DNA of 64,000 nt from Mesobacterium pallidum (GCF_019966535.1 NZ_JAIMID010000014.1:90414-154413); one strand, 5' to 3'. Counted from the first letter of the stretch, positions 15,203 through 23,778 are shown. Notes: generated from the letters alone by a model not told the origin. Numbers and translations are program-made.

Positions 15203-16855
15203 TCAGCGGTTGGCGCGGGCCAGCAGGCCCACGGCGGCCAGCCCCACGGCGATCACGAGGATCGCGGCGGGCGAGGCATCGCCGAGGTTCTCGAGGCTGG
15301 CCTGGTCGTAGACCCGCGTCGCCAGCGTGTCGTAGTTGAACGGGCGCAGCAGCAGCGTCGCCGGCAGTTCCTTGACGCAATCGACGAAGACCAGCAGCAG
15401 CGCCGAGGCGACCGAGCCGCGGATCAGCGGGTAGTAGATCTCGCGCAGGACCTGCCCCCTGCCCCGGCCCAGCGACCGCGCGGCGGCGGCCAGGTTGGGC
15501 GACACGCGCCCCATGGCCGCATCGGCCGCCCCCTGCGCGATGGCAAAGAAGCGCACGCCATAGGCCAGCACCAGCGCGAAGGCCGAGCCGGTCAGCACGA
15601 GGCCGATGTCGATGCCCGTCACCGCCTCGACCGTATCGGCCAGCGCGTGGTCGACCGAGGCGAGCGGGATCAGGATGCCGACCCCCAGCACAGCCCCCGG
15701 CGCGGCATAGCCGATCGTGGTGATCGGCAGCAGCAGGCGCGGCAGCGGGTGGCCCGAGAGGCGCACCCCGTAGACCATGAAGACCCCGGCCAGCACCGTC
15801 ACGGCGGCGGCGATCCCGCCCACGGTCAACGTGTGCCACAGCGCACGCAGCAGCGCGGGGTCGGCCCAAAGCTCCATGTTCGCCAGCGCGTGCGACAGGA
15901 TCACCCCGCCCGGCAGCAGGAAGCCGAAGGCGAAGGGGACAAAGCACAGCGCCAGCGCCAGCCAGCCCGCAGCCCCCTTGAGCTGCTGCCGCGTCACGGG
16001 GCGATTGCGCCGCGACAGGGCAAAGAACCGCAGCCGGCGGCGGCTGAGTTTCTCCAGCGTGACCAGCAGGATGACCAGCGTCAGCACCACGCAGGCGATC
16101 TGCGCCGCCCCGCCCGCGTTCGAGCTTTCCAGCCAGACCGAGAAGATGCCCGTGGTCAGCGTCTGCACGGCAAAGTAATCGACCGTGCCGAAATCGTTCA
16201 CCGTCTCCATCATCACCACGGCGACGCCGGCGGCGATGGCGGGGCGCGCCAGCGGCAGCCCGATGCGCCAGAACCGCGCGATGGCCCCGGCGCCCAGCGA
16301 TTGCGCCACCTCCTCGCCATCGCCCGATTGCTCGCGGAAGGCCGCGCGGGACAGCAGGTAGACGTAAGGGTAAAGCGCCGCCGACAGCACCAGGATCGCC
16401 GCGCCCATCGACCGGATCTCGGGGAACCAGTAATCGCGCGCCGTCTGCCAGCCAAAGAGCTGCCGCAACCCGGTCTGCACCGGCCCCGCGTATTCGAGGA
16501 AATCGACCAGCGCATAGGCACCCACATAGGCCGGGATGGCGAGGGGCAGCAGCAAGAGGTACTCGATCCACCCCGCGAAGGGAAAGCGGTAGCGCGTCAC
16601 GATCCAGGCCGCGCCTGAACCGACGCAGGCGGTCAAGAGCCCTACCGCGCCCATCAGCAGCACCGTGGTCTTGAGATAGCGCGGCAGCGTCGTCGACACG
16701 AGATGCGGCCAGATGTTCTGCGTCGGGTGGAAGGCGATCCAGATCACCGACAGGATCGGCCCCAGCACCACGACCGCGATCAGGATCGCGCCCAGGGACC
16801 AGGGGCTGACACGGGGCAGGCGCAGCCGCGTTGGGGAGGAGGCAGTATCGCTCAT
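15203..16855 (-). CDS. Iron(III)-type ABC transporter permease, two fused domains
   Basis: 550-aa inner-membrane permease of the FbpB/AfuB/ThiP type with two BPD_transp_1 halves and about twelve hydrophobic segments. The N-terminal half holds EYLLLLPLAIPAYVGAYAL and the coupling loop EVAQSLGAGAIARFWRIGLP; the second half holds the equivalent NLAAAARSLGRGRGQVLREI. The ATG at 16855 (MSDTASSPTRLRL) follows a G-rich ribosome site; a start six codons earlier is possible. No binding protein or ATPase is adjacent, so its partners lie elsewhere or it is an isolated permease. Ferric iron is the commonest substrate of the family. Confidence 0.88.
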   Translation of the reverse strand: MSDTASSPTRLRLPRVSPWSLGAILIAVVVLGPILSVIWIAFHPTQNIWPHLVSTTLPRYLKTTVLLMGAVGLLTACVGSGAAWIVTRYRFPFAGWIEYLLLLPLAIPAYVGAYALVDFLEYAGPVQTGLRQLFGWQTARDYWFPEIRSMGAAILVLSAALYPYVYLLSRAAFREQSGDGEEVAQSLGAGAIARFWRIGLPLARPAIAAGVAVVMMETVNDFGTVDYFAVQTLTTGIFSVWLESSNAGGAAQIACVVLTLVILLVTLEKLSRRRLRFFALSRRNRPVTRQQLKGAAGWLALALCFVPFAFGFLLPGGVILSHALANMELWADPALLRALWHTLTVGGIAAAVTVLAGVFMVYGVRLSGHPLPRLLLPITTIGYAAPGAVLGVGILIPLASVDHALADTVEAVTGIDIGLVLTGSAFALVLAYGVRFFAIAQGAADAAMGRVSPNLAAAARSLGRGRGQVLREIYYPLIRGSVASALLLVFVDCVKELPATLLLRPFNYDTLATRVYDQASLENLGDASPAAILVIAVGLAAVGLLARANR

Positions 16856-16967
16856 GCCCCCCTGTTGCCGCAAAGCCCCGCGCCTGTCCAGACGGGGCCG
16901 CGCGCGGGTGGTTCACCTTTGCATTCCCCTGCGCTACAACCATCGGGATAACAAGGTCGGACAAGCC

Positions 16968-17843
16968 ATGCAGGTCATCATCCACGCGGGCGTTCATTGC
17001 ACGGGCGGCGATCGCCTCGTCAAATGCCTCTTGCGAAACTCCGACCTCTTGCGCAGCCAGGGCACCGTTGTCCCCGGCCCCAGCCGCTACCGCGGCCTGC
17101 TGGCGCAGATCCTTGGCGCCGCGCGCGAGGCGCCGCTGGCGCAAGATGCCCGCGAGGTGTTCCTCGACGCGATCCTCGACGATGACCACGTCGAAAGGCT
17201 GGTGCTGTCGGACACCAATTTCTTTGCCACCGACCGGGGCGCGCTGGCCTGGGGGATGCCCTATGCGCGGGCCAGCGAACACCTCGCTTACCTGCGCGAG
17301 CTGATGCAGGGCGACGAGGTCGAGCTGTACCTCGGCCTGCGCGACCCGGCGACCTGGATCCCGGCGGTCTATAAGTTCAGCGGGGCGACGGATTACCGCG
17401 ATTTCCTCGGCGGCTGCGATCCGCTGGAATTCCGCTGGTCCGAGATGGTCGAGCGCATCCTCGAAGAGGTGCCGGGCCTGCGCATCACCGCCTGGTGCAA
17501 CGAGGATACGCCGCTGACCTGGGGCCAGATCGTGCGCGACATCGGCGGGCTCGACAGCACGCAGAAGATCAAGGGCGCCTTCGACATCCTGACCAACATC
17601 ATGGCGCCGGAAGGGACCAAGCGCTTCCGCGCCTATCTCAAGCAGCATCCGCAGATGCCCGAGATCCAGAAACGCCGGGTCATGGCCGCCTTTCTCGCCA
17701 AGTATGTCGAGGACGACAAGGTCGAAGAGGAACTCGACCTGCCCGGCTGGTCGCCCGAGCTGGTCGAGACCATGACGGAGGGCTACGAGGAAGACGTCTA
17801 CCGGATCGCGCGCCTGCCGGGGGTGACGCTGATCTCGCCATAG
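16968..17843 (+). CDS. Hypothetical protein with degenerate sulfotransferase-like start
   Basis: 291 aa. The opening VIIHAGVHCTGGDRLVKCLL resembles the PAPS-binding loop of bacterial sulfotransferase-like proteins (compare HIGMHKTGTTAI in the gene at 60815), but the Lys-Thr-Gly-Thr core is replaced by Cys-Thr-Gly-Gly. Later segments (YLGLRDPATWIPAVYKFSG, LRITAWCNEDTPLTWG) also fit that fold. It may be a catalytically altered relative. The ATG follows an ACAAGGTCGG site; the long open frame upstream is antisense to the permease start and is disregarded. Confidence 0.7.
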   Translation: MQVIIHAGVHCTGGDRLVKCLLRNSDLLRSQGTVVPGPSRYRGLLAQILGAAREAPLAQDAREVFLDAILDDDHVERLVLSDTNFFATDRGALAWGMPYARASEHLAYLRELMQGDEVELYLGLRDPATWIPAVYKFSGATDYRDFLGGCDPLEFRWSEMVERILEEVPGLRITAWCNEDTPLTWGQIVRDIGGLDSTQKIKGAFDILTNIMAPEGTKRFRAYLKQHPQMPEIQKRRVMAAFLAKYVEDDKVEEELDLPGWSPELVETMTEGYEEDVYRIARLPGVTLISP

Positions 17844-17880
17844 GCGGGCGCAGGCCGCAGGGGCCCGCGCCGCGCAGGGC

Positions 17881-18153
17881 TCAGGGCTGCATGCCCAACG
17901 CTTCCTTGTACATCTCCAGCACCGCCTCTTCCTCGGCGATGTCGTCGGGCTCGCGCTTGCGCAGGGCGATGACCTTGCGCATGACCTTGGTGTCGTAGCC
18001 GCGGCCCTTGGCCTCGGCCATCACCTCTTTCTGCTGGTCGGCGATGTCCTTCTTTTCCATCTCGAGCCGCTCGTAGCGCTCGATGAACTGGCGCAGCTCG
18101 TCCGCGGTGACGCGGTAGCTGTCGGGTTTCGTTTCCGGTTCCAGGTCGTCCAT
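17881..18153 (-). CDS. gapR: GapR nucleoid-associated protein (DUF2312)
   Basis: 90 aa, matching the alphaproteobacterial GapR/DUF2312 family: an N-terminal coiled coil (ADELRQFIERYERLEMEKKD) and the conserved block EVMAEAKGRGYDTKVMRKVI. GapR tetramers clamp overtwisted DNA ahead of replication and transcription. The ATG at 18153 has GGAGGCGGCAGC upstream; the longer frame adds only low-complexity sequence. This gene is a marker for Alphaproteobacteria. Confidence 0.95.
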   Translation of the reverse strand: MDDLEPETKPDSYRVTADELRQFIERYERLEMEKKDIADQQKEVMAEAKGRGYDTKVMRKVIALRKREPDDIAEEEAVLEMYKEALGMQP

Positions 18154-18314
18154 GCTGCCGCCTCCGTTATCGCTATTGCCGGGCCGCGCCGCATGGGCGC
18201 CCTGCCCCGGGCCGAGCCTCTGGTTAGCCGCCCCGGCGCGGTGCCGCAAGGGGTTCCCGCCCGCCCCGCAACCTGCTAGGACCGCGCGGCCCGCAGCGCA
18301 GGAGGGACAGCGCC

Positions 18315-18530
18315 ATGCAATCGCTCATCTGGATCGGAGCCGGCATTTCGGTCCTCGGCCTCATCGGCATCATCTACTGCATCGTCGCCGCCGCCCGCCT
18401 GCGCGGTCAGGGCCTCGACGACGACACGACGCGCGAGCGGCTGCGCAAGCTGATCCCGGTCAACCTGGCCTCGCTGCTCTGCTCGACCCTGGGGCTGATG
18501 CTGGTGATCGTCGGCATCTTCCTCGGCTAG
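18315..18530 (+). CDS. Small membrane protein, two helices
   Basis: 71 aa with hydrophobic segments at about 3-27 and 48-70 separated by a charged loop (RLRGQGLDDDTTRERLRKLI). The ribosome site GGAGGGACAGCGCC is excellent. Function unknown; it looks like a conserved small inner-membrane protein. It converges with the FadJ-like gene, whose end is 7 bp away. Confidence 0.8.
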   Translation: MQSLIWIGAGISVLGLIGIIYCIVAAARLRGQGLDDDTTRERLRKLIPVNLASLLCSTLGLMLVIVGIFLG

Positions 18531-18537
18531 GCACCGC

Positions 18538-20607
18538 TCAGCCGTCGAGATCGCTGAACAGCAGGCCGTTTCGGACAAGCTCCAGCAGCTTGGGATCGGG
18601 CGCAAAGACGGCATGGGCCCGCTCGGCCAGCCGTTCGAGCCGCCGCTGGACCGTGAAGAGCCCCGCAAGGTCGGCCGCCTTCATCGGCCCGCCCAACACC
18701 CGCGGGAAGCCGTTTCCATAGACCATCGCCACGTCGAGGTCGGCCGGCCGCATCACCGCGTTCTCGCGCAGCAGCCGCGCGCCGGTGTTGGCCAGAACGG
18801 CAAGGCAGACGGCCACCACGTCCTCGTCCCCGAGACCCCGGTCGGGCCGCATGCGGCGCAAGAGGTCGGCCAGCCCCCGGTCCGGCTCGGGGGCGCCGCG
18901 TGCGCCGTTGGGATAGAGCAGGAACCCGGCCCCATCGGCCCGTCCGCTGCGTCCCGCCCCGGCCATCCCGTGCAACACCGCGCTGCCGGGCCAACCGGCG
19001 CGGGCCAGCCGCGCCTGCACGGCCTCGAAGCCGGTGTCGTCGATCCACTGGAAGGGTCCGGTGCGCAGGCCCGCGTCGCGCAGCGCCGCCTCGATCCGGT
19101 AGGGGTGCACGCCGGTGTCGGCCAGCGCCAGCGCGGCCTGCACCAGCGCCAGCCACAGGGTCTGCGCGACGGGCGCGTCGATGGGGCCGGTGCGCAGCGG
19201 CACCCGCGACATCCGCCGCAGCGCCATGACGCAGGCGGCCACCGCCTCGGGCGCGGTGGCGGCATGGGTGACCAGTTCGACCAGGCGCATGACATGGGCC
19301 GGGCTGGCGGTGCGCAGGCCCATCACGTGGGTTGGAACGCCGGTGCCCGCCGCCAGTTCGGGCAGCCGGCCGCAGGGGCCGGTGGTCAGCACGATGGTAT
19401 GCTCGGGCGCCCGCGCCATGAGCCGTTGCAGCAGGATCGCGCGGGAATGGTGGTCGGCGCCCGTCGTCTCGATCACCAGGTCGCAGCTTGCGGCCTCGTC
19501 CAGCGCCCGCGTCACGTCCAGACGGGACAGCCGCGACTGGCGCAACCGTTCCGACAAGCGCCCGCGCGACACGGCCCGAGCATAGATCGCCTCGACCCCG
19601 GCGCGCGTCGTCTTAATGGCCGCGTCGTCCACCACATGCATCCGCGCCACCAGCCCGGCGTCGAGCGCGATCACCGCCAGTTCGGCCGCCACCGCGCCGC
19701 CGCCCACCAGCCCGACCGACCGGATCGGCCAGCCGCGGGCATCGCGCAGCTCGGGGCTGCGCGACAGCTGCCGCTCGGCCCGGTAGATGTGGCGCAGCCC
19801 CTCGCTGCGGTCCGAGGCGCGGCAGGCCTCGGCCAGCTCCGCCTCGAGCTTCAGCCCCGCCTCGAAGGGCAGCACCAGCGCCGAATCCACGCAGCGCAGG
19901 ACCTGGCTGGCGGCCTCGCCCGGCACATCTGGCAGGGTGGCCTGGCGCGCCGCGATCTCGGCCTGGTAGGATTTCGCATCGGCCAGGCCCCGGGTCTGGT
20001 CGCGCGTCCGCCGGACAGCCCCGCCGGCCTGCACCACGCGGCGCGCATGCACCATCGCCTCGAGCCGGGCGTCGCCCTCGGTCACCACGTCGACAAAGAA
20101 GCGCCCGGCCGGATCGGTCACCGCCGCCGCCTTGCCGCTCAGCATGAGGTCAAGTGCCCGGGCCGCGCCGCCAAGTCGCGGCAGGCGCTGCGTCGCCCCG
20201 CCCGAGGGCACGAGGCCCAGCACCACCTCGGGCAGGCAGATCCGGGCCGAGGCGCTGGCGACGCGGTAATGCGCGGCCAGCGCCAGTTCGAACCCGGCGC
20301 CGCTGACCAGGCCGCCCAGCGCGGTCACCACGGGGCGGGGGCAGTCCTCGATCGCGCGGCACAGCGCCTGAAGATCAGGCGCCGCCAGCGGGGCATCGTA
20401 ATCGGCCGGGTCGATTCCGCCCGAGAGCACCCCGCCCTTGCCGCAGAGCACGATGGCCTCGGTCTCCGGGTCCTTGGCGGCCCGGCCCAGCGCCGCGACC
20501 AGCGCGGCGCGGATCTGCACGGAAAGAAGGTTCGTCGGAGGGCTGGCGATCGTGATGATCGCGATCCCCTCCGTGACCTCGCAAAGGACCTGGCCCGACA
20601 CGTACAC
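18538..20607 (-). CDS. FadJ-like fusion: enoyl-CoA hydratase plus degenerate 3-hydroxyacyl-CoA dehydrogenase
   Basis: 689 aa with the layout of a beta-oxidation multienzyme. The N-terminal crotonase domain keeps both catalytic Glu residues, E107 (SGAGFELAL) and E127 (LPEVVLGLVPSGGATQRL), at the normal 20-residue spacing. In the dehydrogenase half the family motif GLHFFSP reads GLRTASP, so the catalytic His is Arg432, the SNTSS segment is TGPCG, and the nucleotide loop is VGGGAVAAELA instead of GxGxMG; the partner Glu (E444) remains. The second half may be inactive as a dehydrogenase. A GTG start (20607) follows a GAGG site. No thiolase gene is nearby. Confidence 0.88.
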   Translation of the reverse strand: MYVSGQVLCEVTEGIAIITIASPPTNLLSVQIRAALVAALGRAAKDPETEAIVLCGKGGVLSGGIDPADYDAPLAAPDLQALCRAIEDCPRPVVTALGGLVSGAGFELALAAHYRVASASARICLPEVVLGLVPSGGATQRLPRLGGAARALDLMLSGKAAAVTDPAGRFFVDVVTEGDARLEAMVHARRVVQAGGAVRRTRDQTRGLADAKSYQAEIAARQATLPDVPGEAASQVLRCVDSALVLPFEAGLKLEAELAEACRASDRSEGLRHIYRAERQLSRSPELRDARGWPIRSVGLVGGGAVAAELAVIALDAGLVARMHVVDDAAIKTTRAGVEAIYARAVSRGRLSERLRQSRLSRLDVTRALDEAASCDLVIETTGADHHSRAILLQRLMARAPEHTIVLTTGPCGRLPELAAGTGVPTHVMGLRTASPAHVMRLVELVTHAATAPEAVAACVMALRRMSRVPLRTGPIDAPVAQTLWLALVQAALALADTGVHPYRIEAALRDAGLRTGPFQWIDDTGFEAVQARLARAGWPGSAVLHGMAGAGRSGRADGAGFLLYPNGARGAPEPDRGLADLLRRMRPDRGLGDEDVVAVCLAVLANTGARLLRENAVMRPADLDVAMVYGNGFPRVLGGPMKAADLAGLFTVQRRLERLAERAHAVFAPDPKLLELVRNGLLFSDLDG

Positions 20608-20713
20608 CCCTCGTCACTCGCGGCACCTCGCGGGCCGCACACGGCTCTGCGGCCGTCACATGACGCGATGGTAACCCGGCGAAAGACCCGGGGGCAAGAA
20701 CCGGCGCGCCGGG

Positions 20714-20884
20714 TCAGACCGGCATGTTGTCAAAGGACGAATCCTCGCCGTCATCGGTCGATTGCGCCGCGAGCTTGCCTTGCAGCTCGGCGAGCCGCGC
20801 CTTCAGTGCCGCCAGTTCTTCGCCGGTGGCCGAGGTCAGCTTGGTCTCGAGCTCGGTGATTTCCTTGATGATCAGGTCTTTCAT
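20714..20884 (-). CDS. Small coiled-coil protein (56 aa)
   Basis: Begins MKDLIIKEITELETKLTSAT and continues as an amphipathic helix rich in Leu/Lys/Glu (AALKARLAELQGKLAAQ), ending in an acidic DDGEDSSFDN tail. A canonical AGGAGG lies 8 bases before the ATG. It follows the DksA-like gene on the same strand with 26 bp between them, so the two are probably co-transcribed. Function unknown. Confidence 0.75.
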   Translation of the reverse strand: MKDLIIKEITELETKLTSATGEELAALKARLAELQGKLAAQSTDDGEDSSFDNMPV

Positions 20885-20910
20885 CGGTGCATCCTCCTAT
20901 GGATGGGCGC

Positions 20911-21234
20911 CTAGTGGGCGGCCGCGCAGGCCTTGCAGAACGGCGTGTCCGGCAGAACCTCGAGCCGGGCTTGCGAAATGGCGTCGCCGCAGCGGGCGCA
21001 AAGGCCATAGCTTCCGTCGCGGATGCGCCCCAGCGCGGCGCGGATGCGGCGGATCTCGTCCTGGCCGGCCTGGCCGAGCGATTCCAGCACCTCGTCACCC
21101 TCGCGTTCGACCGCGTCTTCTTCCCAGTCGCGCAGGTGCGGCTCGTCCAGCTGAGTCTCGATCGACTGCAGCCGCGAATCAAGTTCTCCGAGCCGGGACA
21201 GCAGCCGGTCCCTGAATTTTGCCGTGTCAGGCAT
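20911..21234 (-). CDS. DksA/TraR-family C4 zinc-finger protein
   Basis: 107 aa with a helical N-terminal hairpin and a C4 zinc finger, C79-x2-C82 and C100-x2-C103 (LCARCGDAISQARLE and FCKAC). This is the short DksA-like/TraR architecture; such proteins bind RNA polymerase through its secondary channel. The acidic tip region DWEEDAVEREGDEV is present. The ATG at 21234 has AGGAGGAAGTG upstream. It is divergent from the sulfur operon. Confidence 0.9.
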   Translation of the reverse strand: MPDTAKFRDRLLSRLGELDSRLQSIETQLDEPHLRDWEEDAVEREGDEVLESLGQAGQDEIRRIRAALGRIRDGSYGLCARCGDAISQARLEVLPDTPFCKACAAAH

Positions 21235-21339
21235 CACTTCCTCCTGGATTGGTCCGGAAATAGATGCCCCGCGCCTGCGCCTTCTGCGTTGATTCACATC
21301 AACTTGACACAGATTCCGGCGCGGGTGCCTGCAGGGGGC

Positions 21340-21367
21340 TTGAAACACATTCGTGTTTTGTTATATG
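21340..21367 (+). promoter_or_regulatory. Candidate sigma-70 promoter with embedded operator
   Basis: TTGAAA (21340-21345) and TATATG (21362-21367) are spaced 16 bp apart. A perfect inverted repeat AAACAC-attc-GTGTTT occupies 21343-21358, covering the end of the -35 box and the spacer, the classic place for a repressor. The transcript would start about 20 bp before the MBL gene start at 21393. Confidence 0.6.
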
Positions 21368-21392
21368 TATCAGGCAAACGGAGGATTACCCC

Positions 21393-22256
21393 ATGAACCC
21401 CAACGTCAAAGCCTTCTTCGACGACGCCACCAACACCATTTCCTTCGTGGTCAAGGACCCGAACGGCTCGAGCTGCGCGATCATCGACAGCGTGCTCGAC
21501 TTCGACTACTCGTCCGGCCGCACCGACACCAAGTCGGCCGACGCGATCATCGATTACGTGAAAGCCAACGATCTCAAGGTCGAATGGCTGCTGGAAACCC
21601 ATGTCCACGCCGACCACCTGTCGGCCGCGCCCTACCTGCAGGAACGGGTCGGCGGCAAGATCGGCATCGGCGACCGCATCAAGATCGTGCAGGACACCTT
21701 CGGCAAGGTCTTCAACGAGGGCACCGAGTTCCAGCGCGACGGCTCGCAATTCGACAAGCTGTTCGTCGAGGGCGACAGCGTCCACATCGGCCAGCTGCGC
21801 GTCGACGTTCTGCACACGCCGGGCCACACGCCGGCCTGCCTGACCTATGTCATCGGCGACGCGGCCTTCGTCGGCGACACGCTGTTCATGCCCGATTTCG
21901 GCACCGCGCGCTGCGACTTCCCCGGCGGCTCGTCCGAGACGCTCTACGACTCGGTGCAGAAGATCCTCGCCCTGCCGGACGAGACCCGCATCTTCGTGGG
22001 CCACGACTACAAGGCGCCGGGCCGCGACACCTATGCCTGGGAAACCACCGTGGCCGAGCAGAAGGCCGCCAACGTCCACGTCGGCGCCGGCAAGTCCAAG
22101 GACGAGTTCGTCGAGATGCGCGACACCCGCGATGCGACGCTGGCCATGCCCAAGCTGATCATCCCGTCGCTGCAGGTGAACATGCGCGCCGGGCAGATGC
22201 CGCCCGCGGATGAAAAGGGCGATGTCTTCCTCAAGGTACCCGTGAACAAGCTCTGA
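21393..22256 (+). CDS. MBL-fold hydrolase, persulfide dioxygenase/Blh type
   Basis: 287-aa metallo-beta-lactamase-fold enzyme. Metal ligands are visible: H70-x-H72-x-D74-H75 (THVHADH), His in HTPGHTPAC, Asp in FVGDTLF and His in VGHDYKA. This is the pattern of ETHE1/Blh-like persulfide dioxygenases, which act in sulfide detoxification. The start at 21393 is set by CGGAGGATTACCCC; the longer upstream frame overlaps the promoter. It heads a plus-strand operon with two YeeE/YedE halves and a TIGR01244 protein, as in bigR-type operons, although no ArsR-type regulator lies beside it. Confidence 0.9.
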   Translation: MNPNVKAFFDDATNTISFVVKDPNGSSCAIIDSVLDFDYSSGRTDTKSADAIIDYVKANDLKVEWLLETHVHADHLSAAPYLQERVGGKIGIGDRIKIVQDTFGKVFNEGTEFQRDGSQFDKLFVEGDSVHIGQLRVDVLHTPGHTPACLTYVIGDAAFVGDTLFMPDFGTARCDFPGGSSETLYDSVQKILALPDETRIFVGHDYKAPGRDTYAWETTVAEQKAANVHVGAGKSKDEFVEMRDTRDATLAMPKLIIPSLQVNMRAGQMPPADEKGDVFLKVPVNKL

Positions 22257-22266
22257 CACCACCAAC

Positions 22267-22340
22267 CCGGGGGCGACGCGACGCCCCCGGCCGCACCCTC
22301 CTCCGGTGCGCTGCGGGGCCCCGGCCATGGCCGGGCCCCC
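22267..22340 (+). promoter_or_regulatory. Two tandem GC-rich stem-loops
   Basis: First hairpin CCGGGGGCG/CGCCCCCGG (22267-22290, 6-nt loop); second hairpin built on GGGGCCCCGGCC/GGCCGGGCCCC with one bulged C (22315-22340). They lie in the 138-bp gap between the MBL gene and the first YeeE half. No T-run, so they may set the ratio of enzyme to transporter rather than end transcription. Confidence 0.6.
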
Positions 22341-22394
22341 CTGCATTGCGGCGGAGTGCGACACCCAAAGGGACGAAGAAAAGGAAACGCAAAG

Positions 22395-22820
22395 ATGCAG
22401 ATGGATTGGATTTGGGGCCTGGTCGGCGGCTTGCTGATCGGGACCGGCGGGGCCGTGTTCCTGCTGATCAACGGAAAGATCATGGGGGCCTCGGGCCTTA
22501 TCGGCGGGCTGGTCGACGGGTCGGGCCGGAACACCGCGGCCGAGCGGCTGTGGTTCCTGGCCGGCGTGGCGCTGATGCCGCTGTTGCTTTACCCGCTGTA
22601 TGGCGAGGTCGACACGCATATCACCGGCAACATCGGCGTGCTGGTCGCGGCCGGCCTGCTGGTCGGCATCGGCACGCGGTTTGCCAATGGCTGCACCTCG
22701 GGCCACGGGGTCTGCGGCATCTCGCGGCTGAACTTCCGCGGCATCGTCGCGACCGTGTTCTACATCCTCGCCGGCGGGTTGTCGGTCGTCCTGTTCCGTC
22801 ACATCCTGGGGATCATCTGA
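22395..22820 (+). CDS. YeeE/YedE-family half transporter (first subunit)
   Basis: 141-aa membrane protein with about four hydrophobic helices and the conserved cysteines C100 and C107 in RFANGCTSGHGVCG. YeeE/YedE proteins move thiosulfate or related sulfur compounds by relay through such cysteines; the half-size form works with a second half (PmpA/PmpB). It ends in TGATG, overlapping the next start. Confidence 0.9.
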   Translation: MQMDWIWGLVGGLLIGTGGAVFLLINGKIMGASGLIGGLVDGSGRNTAAERLWFLAGVALMPLLLYPLYGEVDTHITGNIGVLVAAGLLVGIGTRFANGCTSGHGVCGISRLNFRGIVATVFYILAGGLSVVLFRHILGII

Positions 22821-23251
22821 TGCGCAATCTCTTCGCACTTCTCGCAGGCAGCCTGTTTGGCGCCGGGCTGTTCGTGTCGGGCATGATCGACACCGCCAAG
22901 GTGCAGGGCTGGCTCGACGTCTTCGGCAACTGGGACCCGACCCTCGCCTTCGTCATGGGCGGCGCCATCGTCCCGATGTTCTTCGCCTGGCAGATCACCA
23001 AGGGCCGCACGCCGGCGCTTGGCGGCATCTTCCCGCCCAAGCCCGACCCGATCGTGGACCGCAACCTGGTCGTCGGCTCGGTCCTGTTCGGCGCGGGCTG
23101 GGGCCTGGCCGGTCTCTGCCCCGGCCCGGCCATCGCCTCGCTCACCTTCGGGGGGACCAGCAACCTGGTGTTCGTGGCCGCGATGCTTGGCGGGATGGCA
23201 TTGGTGCCGTCGATCCGAAGCTGGCTTGAAAAGCCCGTGCCCGCCGAGTAA
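22820..23251 (+). CDS. YeeE/YedE-family half transporter (second subunit)
   Basis: 143-aa membrane protein, the partner of the preceding gene (DUF6691 type). Family elements are GSLFGAGLFVSGMIDTAKVQ and, in the second half, GWGLAGLCPGPA with conserved C100. The ATG shares a base with the preceding stop, so translation is coupled. Together the pair forms one YeeE-like channel. Confidence 0.9.
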   Translation: MRNLFALLAGSLFGAGLFVSGMIDTAKVQGWLDVFGNWDPTLAFVMGGAIVPMFFAWQITKGRTPALGGIFPPKPDPIVDRNLVVGSVLFGAGWGLAGLCPGPAIASLTFGGTSNLVFVAAMLGGMALVPSIRSWLEKPVPAE

Positions 23252-23261
23252 TCCTGCGGCC

Positions 23262-23687
23262 ATGGATATCCGTCAGATCACCCCCGCCTACCACGTGTCC
23301 CCGCAGATCGCGCCCGAAGATTTCGCGGCGCTGGCCGAGGCCGGGTATGCGCGGGTGATCTGCAACCGCCCCGATGCCGAGAACCCGCCCGAGCTGCACA
23401 TCGCGGCCATGGCCGAGGCGGCGAAGGCGGCGGGCATCGAGTTCGAGGCGCTGCCGGTCACCGGCGACACGCTGACCCCCGAAGTGGCCATGCAGCACCG
23501 CGGGCTCTGTGACGAGGCGGGCGGCAAGGTGCTGGCCTATTGCCGCTCCGGCACGCGCTGCACCTACCTATGGGCCTTCGGCCAGGCCGGCGACCTGCCG
23601 GCGGACGAGATCATCGCCAAGGCCGCCGCGGCCGGCTATGACATCGGCCAGCTTGAGCCGGTGCTGAACGCGCTCGCCAGCCGCTGA
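23262..23687 (+). CDS. TIGR01244-family sulfur transferase/phosphatase-like protein
   Basis: 141 aa, DUF442 type. The active-site loop C94-x4-R99 (AYCRSGTR) is that of a dual-specificity phosphatase/rhodanese-like fold, and VICNRPDAENPPEL is a family signature. In other bacteria this domain is fused to, or linked with, the Blh MBL enzyme and probably passes or hydrolyses persulfide sulfur. It is the last gene of the sulfur operon, 10 bp after the YeeE partner, and is followed by a terminator. Confidence 0.88.
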   Translation: MDIRQITPAYHVSPQIAPEDFAALAEAGYARVICNRPDAENPPELHIAAMAEAAKAAGIEFEALPVTGDTLTPEVAMQHRGLCDEAGGKVLAYCRSGTRCTYLWAFGQAGDLPADEIIAKAAAAGYDIGQLEPVLNALASR

Positions 23688-23753
23688 CCCTCGGCCCTGG
23701 CCGCGCGCCTGCGGGACAAGGGGACGTTCGGGCGCCAGATGAACCAGCGGAAC

Positions 23754-23778
23754 AAGGGCGCCTTCGGGCGCCTTTTTT
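23754..23778 (+). terminator. Rho-independent terminator of the sulfur operon
   Basis: GGCGCC-ttcg-GGCGCC followed by six T residues, preceded by AAG. A compact stem with UUCG loop, the clearest intrinsic terminator in the window. Confidence 0.9.

Noticed and set aside
15117..17648. 843-codon minus-strand frame spanning the permease and the hypothetical gene
   Set aside because: It is out of frame with the permease and opposite to the 16968 gene; repetitive Ala/Arg/Gly composition indicates noncoding.
21294..22838. Minus-strand frame opposite the sulfur operon
   Set aside because: Shadow of the MBL gene with no ribosome site and no domain.
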